Positions 34,532 through 45,322 of a stretch of 64,000 nt of DNA are shown here, one piece after another; the stretch's first letter is position 1, and every line of letters starts with the position of its first letter. The position numbers and the translations under genes are program-made. Location of the stretch: positions 9,641,764-9,705,763 of the forward strand of contig NC_080422.1 of NCBI RefSeq assembly GCF_029873635.1. The letters are read 5' to 3'. Below the pieces are notes generated by a model. It saw nothing but the letters and a program-made list of their open reading frames with translations, was not told the origin of the DNA and did not search any database. The stretch comes from Malania oleifera. Its lineage: Eukaryota; Streptophyta; Magnoliopsida; Santalales; Ximeniaceae.

Positions 34532-36364
34532 CTATGCAGGCACCCGAACCTCAGATCAGGCACCCAAATCTCGCGGGGTAAATTAATTTTTACTAAAAAT
34601 TAAAAAGGATAAACTGGATTAATTTTTCTAAACCTATTTTAAACTTTTCTAATAATGCCCATTGAGTCCCCAACGGTCATAAATTTGCTTTTGCCTATAT
34701 ATTTATCTTCTTATTTGCAAAATTAAGGGTTGATTAGCAAGATCATTAAGGAAAAACTCTCTCAAATTTTCAAATCTCATTTAACTCATACTACTTCCAT
34801 ACACTCTCTATTTTGCTATTCCCTTGATAGATCAAGTTCCCAAGAGTGTTATTGAGTATTTTACATTGGTAAAACTCTCCTTGCTTGTTGATTGATTATT
34901 TTCATTGAGAGTTCTTAGCAAGGATTTTTCCATCGATTTAAACAATAAATCTTTGAATGAGAATACCCTTATAGCTAGTGAGTCTTTTGCATCTTGATTG
35001 CAAGACTCATCAAGCTTGTGGATTTTGATTTGCAAAAATATTATTTTACACAAGCTTGCATATTATCTTTGATATTGTTTTTTCCAACTTCAATCCAAAA
35101 TATCTATTGTGCTATACATTTAGAATATTCTTGGGATATTTGATTTAGATTATGTTAAACTTCCTTTGATTATTTGTGTGTTGCATATATTTTCTTGAAT
35201 CAAAGGTTGAACTCTCATATATACATACACTCACACATTTTAGAGAGTTTACATATTGGATCTCACATGAGCATTAAATCCATATCATCTGTGAGTGCAT
35301 ATTTGTTTGTGCTGTATTTTGGTACATATCTGCTTGATTGAGAAGCATAATCACTATACCGGTTATATTGTGAAAATACTATTGTATCCCACGCATGACC
35401 TGAGGGGGCAGTAATCCAGCTCAGTAAGGATTATTTGTAAAGGTTGAGGTCAGCTCTGTGTTAATTGACCTGATTGTTTAGGTGCCGCTCTACCTGTTAA
35501 GTGAGCCTTAGTATAATCCTTGTGCGGGTGTGCCAAGGCGGGGACGTAGGCTGGATTGGCCGAACCCCGATATCATATTCGGTGTCACTTTTATATTTCC
35601 TACATTATATTCTATTGTATGCTTGATTTAATTTCCTTGCTGAATATACTGCGTATCTAATAGACACTGAATTTCATTGAGTTGAGAAATAATGAAATTG
35701 CGCTGTATGCTTTAAATATTGGTAAATATTTCATATCTGCAATTTTATATATACTTAGACTACCCCTAGGTTGTGTAATACTGCTGCTAGACTGATTGAC
35801 CTAGGAAGGAATTTTTAAATACCAATTCACCCTCCCCCCCTCTTGGGATTGCACCAAAGCTAACAATACTGTCTCTTCCCTTACTGAGATGTGTCTCACC
35901 CAATTACAAATTTATCTTTTTCAGGACCTCCACGAGATTGTGCTTAGAGAGCTCAAGGTTGTTATTTCATTTTTGGGATATAGAAATAGAAAGAGTATAA
36001 TTTCTTATGATACTTTTGGGAATGTATAAATTTTATGTTTTATGTTTTAAGTCTTCTGAAAAATGGATGGTTGTGAATATTGGAAGTTGTGGATTATGTT
36101 TTTAGAGATGTGTATATATGTGATTACAGGTGGATGAAAAGTTGATTTTGGTATATAGATAAAAGTCGAAAACTCTGGTATTTTATATGATTGAGGATGA
36201 TAGTTATGTTTTCAGCTGTGTAATTATTAATGGAATATCAGGTACAGTAAAATGAATGACATGGCACCCGGGTCCCATAATGTGGGTTCGGGGCGCCACG
36301 AAGCACGATTTATTTAGGTATAATGCACCGGACCGAATTTTCAGGTTTGGGGCGTTACATTAGG

Positions 36365-38224
36365 CCTCTCTAACCCAAACCCAACTCTAGTTCTAAAAGC
36401 CCATCCTACCCTAATAGCCCAATAATCCAATTCCTAGACCTAACCACGTAAATTAATGCATGAACCAACTTAACCTTAACCTTGTTCAAGCCTAACCTGA
36501 ACCCCCATTTAAACTAATCTAACTTGGGTTGTAGGAACTAGGGAAAAAAAAAAATGGTTTGGTACAAGACCAAACCGTCGACGGTTTACGGGCTGAGGGT
36601 CTTTAAGTTGCGAGAAGCCTAATTTTTTTTATATCTTCACTCTCCCATTTGGACTTCTCTCTCTCTCTCTCTCTCCCCCCCCCTTCCTCTAATTCGTGTC
36701 CCACTCTCTCTGTCTCCCAAATTCTCTCCACCCTTGCTCTTTGACCGTCTCTCTCTTTCCTCTCAACTTGCCGGCTCCTCTCTCCTTGCCAAGGTTTAAG
36801 GAAACTAGGGTTTCGTCTTCCGAAAGCTACAGGCATAGTTTCAGGAACGTGGTAGGCATATCTTTGGGAATAAGTAAGGGGATTAGATTATATCGGTTTA
36901 TTTTAAAATTGAATAGATTAAACTTGAGTATGTGGATACAGGAATATTATATCAGGTTTTCTGAATGAATCAAGCATATGAAATTGATGATTTTGATTTA
37001 TTATACACGTATTCGGGGAAGATTAAAGTGACTAAGGTGATCATCTCTTTTTTCCTGTAAAATATATATTTTGAGTTAAATTAAAATTGTAGAGGTGATC
37101 ATACCCTTAGTTTTAGCAAAATATACCGAGTATATTATGATGTACTTTTTCCTGTCAATTTATTAGATTATGATTTAACACTCAAATAGTGTGGCATGAG
37201 AATGATTTATTTTTATTGCATAATTAAACCTGTTGGAATTTTTATGGTGTTATACGGCGAAAGTTGTGGTATTATACTGATTTTTTGAATTGTTGGGAAT
37301 AATGCAGAAATTGTGAATTTGACGACTTAATACCGATCATGTGGATGGTTGAAAAATTTTGGAAAGACTATTTGAGAATATTGTTTTGAGAAAATGAGAC
37401 CATTTTTACTATTTTATTATGTAAATTGCAATATATGATTTAAGAACCATAATGGACCAGATGTGTTGAAAGCTCGGTATCGTAGTTAGAGAGAAATATT
37501 AGTGCAATCACACTATTGTGGAAGTGTAGGCGGTGGATAATTGATTTGGCCTGAGAAGGGTTGTGTACCCTCCTAGGTCCAGACCAAGATGCAGTAGGCA
37601 AATCGTACAAACATGTTACTTTAACTTAGTTTTGGTCGGCCAACCAAGCTCAATCCAGTCTTCAGACGGCACAACCCAATCATGGGGGTTAAACATGAAG
37701 TTAGACCAAAAAGGGAGGTTCTTCTATGCATATTTGTGGATTTATGTAAACGGGGCCATCTATTGAGTCAAAATTATGTTTCGAAGGAAAATATGTATTT
37801 TTAATTATATAGGGGTGGGTACAATTTACAAATTTCATTTCATTTAAAGTTAAATTAATGGATGTGTTTTTACTTACACTAAAACTTATTTTAATCACAC
37901 ACTGATAATAATCTATTACTTCTTACTGAGAGGTGTCTCACCCTAATAACCATTTCATATTTCAGGACATACAAGGAATCAAGTTTAGTGAGCTTCGGGG
38001 CGGAGTTTAGATAATATAGTTTAGAGTAAGTGTTTGCGTGACCCTAAATTAAATATGCTTTTGTATTCCTTGTGATGTAATATTGTTACTTGGAGATACC
38101 TATGTAATTGTGGTGGTTTAGTCCTCTGGTATGATATTTGAGGTTTAAATTATTTCCGCTGCTTGCTTTAAATTAAGTTATGGAAAGGCATACCTTGGAC
38201 CCCATTGGAATCCAGGTCGTCACA
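36365..38224 (+). mobile_element. Gypsy-type LTR K, right part
   Basis: Continues LTR K after G. It contains a perfect 16-base palindrome AAACCGTCGACGGTTT at 36572-36587, a CT-rich stretch at 36657-36690, the TTACTGAGAGGTGTCTCACCC block (37923-37943) that also occurs in LTRs F and G, and ends CCAGGTCGTCACA at 38224, directly before a perfect primer-binding site. Total LTR length without G would be about 3.0 kb. The open frames here overlap one another and match nothing I recognise. Confidence 0.65.
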
Positions 38225-38228
38225 GGTG

Positions 38229-38240
38229 TGGTATCAGAGC
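38229..38240 (+). other. Primer-binding site after LTR K
   Basis: TGGTATCAGAGC, a perfect 12-base complement to the initiator tRNA-Met 3' end, four bases after the LTR. It shows that K is the 5' LTR of a once complete + strand element. Confidence 0.9.
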
Positions 38241-38549
38241 AAATTTTTTGGCTACTATAGTTGGTATCAAAGTTATAGGAACCCTGTCAGGTTCGGGCTA
38301 CTACAGTTCGTATAAGAGACGGACCTAGGTCAGCCAGCCTCTAAACCCTATTTGACTAGTAGGAAAATGCGAGAAATGCCCAAGAAAATCCAAGAAAATC
38401 AAAGAAAAAGGAAAGAAAGAGAAATTACGAAAATGAGAGGTTACCTTTGGATATAGGAGATAGGGTAAAAGTTTTAACACTCTTTAACACACAATGTGCA
38501 CCTTTCGAAACTTGCAAAAATAGGGAGAAAGAGAAATGAGTTAGAATAT

Positions 38550-38590
<41 letters not shown>

Positions 38591-39539
38591 GAGAGAGAAA
38601 GAAACAAAAAAGAAATCGAAGGGAGAAAAAAAAGGAAACTAAAAAAGAAAAGAAGAGATCAAAGAAAGAAGAAAATAAAAAGAAAGGAGAGAGAAAGAAA
38701 GAGAGAAAAGAATAGATTCAAGAGAGAAAATAGAAGAGAGAAACCAAGAGAGATTTGCAAGGGAAGAAGAGATTGAAGAGAAAAAGGAGGAGAGAGAGAG
38801 AGAGAGAAGGGGGAGAGAAAATAAAAAAGAAAAAATGGAGGAATTTTATATATAAGTGAGTGGGACACGTGTCATCGTTCGTCTCATATCATGTATTATA
38901 TTTTTTAAGATTTTCAACATCCTTATATTTACATAGAGATATAATAATATCTCATATCAATTTTTTTATTTTATAATTTGTAAAACAAAAAATTAATTTT
39001 TATAAATAATTTAAAATATTTGCACTTTAGTATTTATAAACTAAATTATGGTAATATATTATTAATTATTTTTAAAAATATATCTAAAATTTATTCAAAA
39101 TTATAAAAATATTTTACACACTATACAATCACATGTAATGTACATGACATATTGACTAATAAAAATAAAAATATTAATAAGAGATAGGGTGGAATGGAAT
39201 AACATTAATAATGTTTTTAAAATTGGACCAGTCAAGAAACTAATGAATGCATAGATTCACAACCATGTCTTGTTCAACTAATAACTCCTCATTAATTTCA
39301 TAGTGTCCCCTAAAAAAATTTATGTAAAATAAAACAAATAATTTATTAACATTACATTTAATAACAAAATACACAAACATATATTCTATTTATATATTTT
39401 TTGAATAAAAATAATTTTTATTTTTAACTTTTAAAGGTAAAATTATATGTAGATAGTCAAACATATTACATTATTTTAAAAATACAATTTGATCAAAAGC
39501 AAATATATTCATTTTCAATTCAAACTTGTTTCAAGTGAT
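38241..39539. other. Element leader remnant, GA-rich tract and AT-rich spacer
   Basis: 38241-38360 looks like a gypsy leader (repeated GGTATCAAAG and TTCGGGCTACTA words). No gag follows. 38365-38840 is purine-rich with a (GA)n tract at 38553-38584. 38860-39540 is AT-rich and featureless. The element K belongs to is therefore truncated here. Confidence 0.5.
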
Positions 39540-39779
39540 TTTTAAAAAATGCTGGTCATTGACTGATCGGGCTACTCCACTTTTAGAGTAGCGTCTCGGT
39601 TGTAACCTTCATGTGGGTCCGTGATGTCGAGTATTTTTTTTAAAAATTTTGAAAATTTTTTCTCCACTCGATGGAGAACGAAAAAAAGAAAATGTAAAAA
39701 AATACATGTATGTACAAATCGTATCGTATATATATATACTCGTATATACCACCGTAAAATACTCTCTTAGCTCTCTCCA

Positions 39780-39789
39780 TATATAAAAA
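39780..39789 (+). promoter_or_regulatory. Likely TATA box of the MAKR gene
   Basis: TATATAAAAA preceded by a pyrimidine-rich stretch and followed by a CT-rich leader (39880-39898). It lies about 330 bases before the start codon. An alternative is the TA run at 39727-39738. Confidence 0.5.
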
Positions 39790-39840
39790 CTCTTCCCCCA
39801 GCACTGCCACCTCCAGTCCTTCACACCCTCCATCCATCAC

Positions 39841-39870
39841 ATGACTCCTCTGCAACTCGCAACAAATTAA
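39841..39870 (+). CDS. Upstream ORF in the MAKR leader (9 codons)
   Basis: ATG at 39841 with eight further codons and a TAA stop at 39868-39870. If transcription starts about 30 bases after the TATA box at 39780, this ORF is inside the leader and is the only upstream ATG before the main start at 40113. Such ORFs can reduce translation, but no effect can be shown from sequence alone. Confidence 0.35.
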   Translation: MTPLQLATN

Positions 39871-40112
39871 AAGCAACTCTGTCTCTCTCTCTCTCTCCTG
39901 TCTGTGTTCAACCTGCCATTTTCAGACTAGTACTGCAATCACCATTAAACAAATCGAGGGTGCGAAGGCATCATTTCGCTATCTCTGTTCCTGTTTCTCT
40001 ACCCTCGCTTCCTGCAGCTTTTACCCTCTTCTTCCTTTCCTTCTCTGTGCTCTACAACCCAGAGAAACAGTCAAATCCTTTTTTGCTTGCTTGGATTCTG
40101 GCTCTCCCAACA

Positions 40113-41501
40113 ATGGAAGCTTTCAGCCTGCTCAAATACTGGAGAAGAGGCGGAGATCCTGGGGCCGCCGGAGACGCCGGTGCCAACATCCACGCCGCCG
40201 CCGAAACCACCACAATCGTCACCGCTGTGGGTCATACGGCGGCGGAAAGCGACGAGGAGGATGACGACGACGGACCTTTTTTCGATTTGGAGTTCGCCGT
40301 GCCCGAGGAAGACGAGGCAGAATCCGGTGATGGACATGGCGAATGCGAGACTGACGAAGAAGAAGAAGAGGAAGACGAAGACGAAAGCTCTGTTGACTCT
40401 GAAGATGGTACGGACGACGAGAAGGAGCTCAATTTCACTGACCCTAATCTCGCGCTTTCTCCTTCCGAAGACCTCTTCTTCAAAGGCAGGCTTGTACCGA
40501 TTGAGCCTTCGTCGCTCGTCTTCAACGGGTCGGAAGCAAATTCAAAGACCCAGTTCGCGTCGTTGTTGAAATCCGCCACGAAGTTTCGAGTTTTCATGTT
40601 GCGTTTCAAGAAATCTAAAGGGGCGGCGACGGAAAAAACTGAGTCGAACGGATCTGCCGAAGGTATCGATACTAAACTGCAGCAGAAGCAGGAAAGGGAA
40701 ACGCAAACGCAGCAGAAACAGAGCAAGTTTACGGTGAAGTTCAAGGTTGAAGAAGTACCCATTGTGTCTCTGTTCACCAGAGACAACAGTTCCAGAGTTT
40801 CTTCCGGCAATAAATCGCAGAAGCAGAGCTCCGCCGAGTCGGCTTCTGAGGAGAACAAGCGATTCTCAAAAGAGGCGATGCAGAAGTACCTGAAAATGGT
40901 TAAGCCTCTGTATGTTCGCGTCTCGAGAAGGTACAGCGAGAAGCTAAGGTTGTCCGGGCAACTAAGCTTGGGGTCAGGACAAAAGAGCAAGACTCCGCCT
41001 CCGGCGAAGTCAACGAGTTTGAAAAGTGAGCCAGAAACAGAGACAGTTGAAACACCGAAGGGTGCGGGCAATGTGAAGGGTCCGAAACAGGGGAACATCC
41101 CGGCGGGTCTGCGCGTGGTGTGTAAGCGTTTGGGGAAGAGCCGGTCGGCGTCGTCGGCGGTGGCGGCAGCGCCGGCTACGGCGGTGTCGTCGAAGAGAAG
41201 AGATGATTCGCTGTTGCAACAGCAGGATGGGATACAGAGCGCCATTCTACATTGCAAGAGATCCCTGAATGCTTCTGGAGGTACCCCATCTGATATCTTA
41301 TTCAATATATTATATTTATCACTATTATTAGTTTGGATTTACAGATTGAAGGGTCAACTTATGTTCAATGTTTGATTCTGCTTTTCAGATTCGGAGAGTG
41401 CTCTGTTATCAAGGTCATCGAGCGACCCATCCCACGAGAAATTAATAGAGCTGTCGAGAAATTCTGCAGGGGAGACCAAAGGTAGTGCTGCTTTGGCTTG
41501 A
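40113..41501 (+). CDS. MAKR2: Membrane-associated kinase regulator, MAKR2-like
   Basis: Two exons, 40113-41280 and 41389-41501; the intron 41281-41388 has GT...TTTTCAG borders and splits a GAT codon. Product 426 aa. The start is the ATG giving MEAFSLLKYWR, the conserved MAKR2 N-terminus; the frame stays open upstream to 39960 but without an ATG. Seen: an acidic stretch (residues about 45-105) with FFDLEF (56-61); LFFKGRLVP (about 121-129); a basic LRFKKSK patch (about 163-170), a likely membrane hook; FTVKFKVEEVPIVSLF; YLKMVKPLYVRVSRRY (about 259-274); NIPAGLRVVCKRLGKS; and the C-terminal GIQSAILHCKRS (about 372-384) continued in exon 2 by SRSSSDPSHEKL. Known family role: plasma-membrane-bound regulators of receptor kinases, the BKI1 group; Arabidopsis MAKR2 acts in auxin and TMK1 signalling. 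Assignment to MAKR2 rather than another MAKR is inference. No transmembrane segment or signal peptide, and no inactivating change. Confidence 0.88.
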
Positions 41502-42249
41502 AGCTCTCACTAGTCACTGCCGGGTAAAACCAAAGGGGTTCCATTTTTGGAGATTAAGCTAGAAAAACAGCTGGAAAATGGATTGGGTCAAAAAGCAGCA
41601 GGGTGCTTTGATGGAGGTGGGTCTTATCCATCCATCCATCCATGGACATCATTCTCAAATCAAGGAGAGAGAGAGAGAGAGAGAGAGAGGGGACTAGAAA
41701 ATGGGTAATCAGTGATGACTCAACTTGGGTGGATGTGTTGTAAAATTTTAGGAAAATGGATTATTTATTGGTAGCAGTAGGAGCAGAGTTTAGGGGTAGT
41801 ATGATGTGATGATATATGAAAAGAGTAGGGAAGGGAGGGGGAGGCGTTGTCTGGTCTGAGTGAGTGAGAGAGTGTTATCATGACTGGTCATTACTCATGA
41901 CTATCGCCTACTGTCTCTGTTTCTGTAATGTAAAGCTTTTCTCTTTCCTAAGAAGATTCATATCTTCCCCCATTAATGGTTCCCTCCTCCTCTCTTCTTC
42001 CTCTTCCGATAATTAGCATTCACACATACAGCACCTTCTAATTTCTGAAGTCTCAATATCCAATAATCAACCATGAGAAAGAAAACGCAGCTGAAATTAT
42101 AATTTCTGCGTCGAAGCATAGCGGCCATGGGTTTAAATACGTGAGCATTATTTTGTAAAAAAACTTTGCCAATCAGAGTGTTATTTTATTTTATTTTTTT
42201 GTTTATAATAAAACGAGAAAAAACTCAAGAAAACCCAGCTGAAATTATA

Positions 42250-42282
<33 letters not shown>

Positions 42283-43359
42283 CTGATTTGTTTTGTTCCA
42301 GATTTGGATTAATTTGTAATCTTTTTAGAAAACCCATCTTCATGGGACTGTTCACACTGAAAGAGAGAGAGAGAGAGAAAGAGAGAAAAGTGAATTGTTC
42401 ATGGTCAGCGAAGGAGGGAAAGTGGCGATGATATATGACTGAAACAGGGGAACGGGATCAATTGGGGAAATTCTTTTTTCTTTTTGAAAGAAATGGATTA
42501 GGATTGAGGATTGAGGATTGAGGATTGAGGATTTATTTTTTCTCTTTTGCGTAAAGCAATGCAGCAGCAGACAAACCAGATTTCAAACAGTACCTAAAAT
42601 TAATATAAAGAAAGATGAACGGAATCTCTAATCTAATCAGTAATCACGCCAAAAAAAAATGCTCACTCTCATCTCTCTCTGTTCCTCTTTCGTCTCTCTT
42701 GAGTTTCGTGAAGACGTTGATGTTCACTGATGTCTCTCTCTCTCTCTCTGTCTCACGTCGGAGATTCAATTTGTCTGCTTGTGGCAGGCTCGGACCTACA
42801 AGGGGCAGCAACCAAAATAGATCGAATCCCATTTAATATATATAACGCCACCATCCCAATGATTCAAGTTTTAACATCTTGTTCTTGTTCTTCCATTTCA
42901 CAAGGGGAGAGAGAGAGAGAGTGGTGTTCTGAAATTGACATGGCGTGGAGAGGGGAAAAGGAAGGTGAAGAAGTCCATAAACGTGGAAAGTGAGTAAAAT
43001 AAAGCAAAAGATTTTGTCTTTGGTTTCGGGAAATTTGGTGGAAATGGATCAAATCAATTTGTTTCTTTATGATTATTATTGTTAGTATTGGTTTTTTAAT
43101 AAAAGGGAAATGGAAATGGGTATGTGCAGGTGCCCTGTGAAGCCTACAAAGCTTTCTTTTAATGGCACCAAAGCTTACAATGTTTAAAGCCACCGCCTTT
43201 ATCTTCCCCTGGCCCCCTTCCAAATCCCCTCCCCTCCCCTCCCCTCCCCTGCACTGCTCTTCTCATCTTAATCTTTGTTTTTTTGTCTTTGATTTTTGTT
43301 TTGAGCAAGACACGCCCTCCCTTGAGTTACGTACGTTTCAAATATCCCACTCATTTTTC
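41502..43359. other. MAKR 3' flank with microsatellites, no gene called
   Basis: Likely 3' untranslated region from 41502. Contains (GA)n at 41664-41689, (TA)n at about 42255-42281, a GATTGAG run at 42500-42530, CT tracts at 42735-42748 and repeated CCCCT at 43226-43250. Short open frames overlap on both strands and have simple-sequence composition. I see no polyadenylation signal I would commit to. Confidence 0.45.
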
Positions 43360-43950
43360 GTTTGGATCAAAATTTTGCTTAGGAATGTAAAATAAAGGAA
43401 AATTTTGTTTTTTCTTCTATTTTTCTCCCAATTATATACTAATAAAATATAAAATTTATTTTAATATGACTATTTTTATAAAAAAATAATAATATTAATA
43501 ATGTGTAAATTTATAATTTTATTCATAAATTTAGTACCTTTTTTTTTTTTAATTTTTTCTCACTTTTCTCGATAATCAAACATGAAAATATAGATTTTTT
43601 TATATTTTCCATTCACTCCCTCAATATTTCTGAGTTCCAAATGAAGGGTAAAACCGTTTGTCACTCAAAATATTGAGAAAATGAATGAAAAATATTTTAA
43701 AAAATCTATATTTTCATATTTGATTATCGAGAAAAATCAAAAATAAAATAAAATATATATCAAATTCATAAACAAAATTTTGATATTACATATCATTAAT
43801 GTTTAGTTTTTTTAAAAAAAGTTTTAATCATATTAAAACAAACTTTTATTTTCAATAATATTTAACACAGAAAAAAAATATAAGGGAAAATGAGTTTTTT
43901 CTTTGTTATCTTTTCCTTTTCTTTTTTCAAGTAAAAATCTTGATCCAAAC
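43360..43950. mobile_element. Foldback MITE
   Basis: Long inverted repeat over its whole length. It begins GTTTGGATCAAAATTTTGC and ends with its complement (...AAAATCTTGATCCAAAC). Inner arms also pair: TTTCTCGATAATCAAACATG (43567-43586) with CATATTTGATTATCGAGAAA (43711-43730). The centre is near 43650. Non-coding. A clear TSD was not found; the AGACCC after the right end extends a GGGTCTGTTTGGATC-type terminus known from plant MITEs. Confidence 0.75.
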
Positions 43951-44251
43951 AGACCCTTAAAATTCCAAAATTCTAATAAACGTTCCCTAATAGCTCATTT
44001 TTGGAACAATTACACTCAAATTTTTTGACCTTTTATAAAATATAAGAAGAGATTAGTGCCTTTTTGACAAAATTTAGGAGAAGTCGATAAAATTATTAAA
44101 ACTTCAAAATAGGTTCTTGAATTTTTTGAAATTTCAGGAAATGTTAGTTAGTGTTTTTTACCTTTTTCTTTAAAATTTATTATCAATTTGATGCAGAAAA
44201 AGTAAGTACAATTGCATTAAATATTTAATTTTTCTAAAACACAGTTTGCCT
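43951..44251. other. Spacer, nothing recognised
   Basis: AT-rich DNA between the MITE and the copia element. Confidence 0.45.
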
Positions 44252-44516
44252 TGTTGTAAAACATGTATATTATACATGTGGATGACTTGAGAATAGGTTA
44301 TAACTTTTGGTATGTCCACGTAATGGTTCATCATGGAATTGACATTTGGGATGCCAATATAATCTTTACCTATATAAAGACATGTTTTACAACCAAAATT
44401 GAGATAAAAAAGATGATTCGCAACATCTAGTTCTTGAAGAATTAGACTGCTGAATTTCGATAATTCTAATTTTTTTTACCTTAATTTTTTTATGATTCTT
44501 TATTTCATTTACAACA
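44252..44516 (+). repeat. copia-3 5' LTR
   Basis: 265 bases from TGTTGTAAAACATG to TTTACAACA. It has a near-palindrome ACATGTATATTATACATGT at its start and a CCTATATAAAGACATG TATA box at about 44369. Likely primer site: CGTTATCAACACGATC directly after the LTR; it does not match the usual tRNA-Met 3' end, so the primer is unidentified. Confidence 0.92.
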
Positions 44517-44792
44517 CGTTATCAACACGATCAAGTCTCTAATGGTATAACAGAATCTTTTAAGTTTCGTTGATATTATTTCAAGGTAAGAATCTTGTTT
44601 TTTTTTTTTTTAACATTTATTATCTATATAACTTGAGTTTTTTTTTTTGTCAAATTATATTTATGTGTTAACTATATCTCTCATCTTGAATACGTGTCTT
44701 TAAATGTTTTTATATTGAAATACATGAGAATAAAATTTTCATTTTAATATTTACCTAACTTTGAATTTTTATTTATTTTTCAAAGTGACTTT

Positions 44793-45322
44793 ATGATGTC
44801 AAATCTCACAAAACTTGAATTCGTTGTCCTTAATATTTCTAGAAGAAATTATCTACCATGGGTACTTGATGCCGAGATTCACCTTAATGTTATGAATCTT
44901 GATAGTACAATTGAAGAAGGAAATCAAGCATCCCTGCAGGATTGCGCAAAGTCAATGATTTTCCTTCGACACCATTTACACTAAGAATTGAAAATTGAGT
45001 ACCTTACTATTAAGGACCCATTAGTCCTTTGGAATAACTTGAATGAGAGATATGAACACCAAAAAAAGGTAATTCTTCCAAAAGCTCGATATGATTGGAT
45101 ACACTTGCGACTGTAAAATTTTAAAAGTGTAAGTAAATATAATTCAGTCTTGTTTAAAATTAGCTCTCAATTGAAGTTATGTGAAGAAAAAATTACTGAT
45201 TATGATATGTTAGAAAAAACATATTTGACTCATGCCTCGAATGTGCTTCTACAATAGCAATATTGAGAGCACAGATTTACAAAATATTCTGAACTACTTG
45301 TTTACTGGTTGCTGAACAAAAT
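44793..45322 (+). pseudogene. copia-3 gag, first part
   Basis: ATG at 44793. The open start carries LTKLEFVVLNISRRNYLPWVL and a MIFLRHHL segment, the UBN2-type gag of copia. After the first stop at 44982 the same frame continues with stops: KDPLVLWNNL and LPKARYDWIHL segments, then KYSEL. It ends at the insertion of solo LTR A (TSD AAAAT) and continues at 47409. Removing A and one TSD copy keeps the frame (a ...AEQNNELL segment). Confidence 0.85.

Larger units (their letters stand above)
31494..35865 (+). mobile_element. Solo copia-type LTR H (contains I)
   Basis: TG at 31494 (TGTTGACTCTATGAGTC), CA at 35865 (CCAAAGCTAACA), perfect TSD ATACT (31489-31493, 35866-35870). Removing it restores continuity with LTR F (31480/35871 against 15070-15085). 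Its own length without I is about 2.12 kb. The array of GGGCGACCGAACC / GGGCACCCGAACC units is at 31955-32265 and 34540-34575, split by LTR I. TATA is CCTATATATTTATC at 34697. The transcribed-region block is at 35535-35573 (GGCGGGGACGTAGGC ... GGCCGAACCCCGAT). No coding region. Confidence 0.95.
29403..36359 (+). mobile_element. Solo gypsy-type LTR G (contains H and I)
   Basis: Starts TGTAAAGATCCAG at 29403, ends GGGGCGTTACA at 36359, perfect TSD TTAGG (29398-29402, 36360-36364). Its own length without H and its TSD is about 2.58 kb. It is related to LTR F: shared CACCGGACC...GGGGCGTTACA end, the ACAGAATAATGTATTATGG block, the TTGAGGGCTTGTTGAGAAAGGC block (31055 against 14641), and the CCCTTACTGAGATGTGTCTCACCC block (35880 against 15088). 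It is also related to LTR C (- strand) through a GTAGGCACCA(C/T)TC block. No internal coding region. Interrupted at 31493 by LTR H. Confidence 0.95.

Noticed and set aside
39960..40112. N-terminal extension of MAKR
   Set aside because: The frame is open but starts with GTG, has no ATG, and the conserved MEAFSLLKYWR start is at 40113. The extension is leader sequence.
40232..41305. 357-codon open frame on the - strand opposite MAKR
   Set aside because: It is antisense to the MAKR exon, rich in Ser from reverse-complemented acidic codons, and matches no family.
42615..42993. Possible small genes downstream of MAKR
   Set aside because: Short overlapping frames on both strands with simple-sequence composition and no conserved motif.
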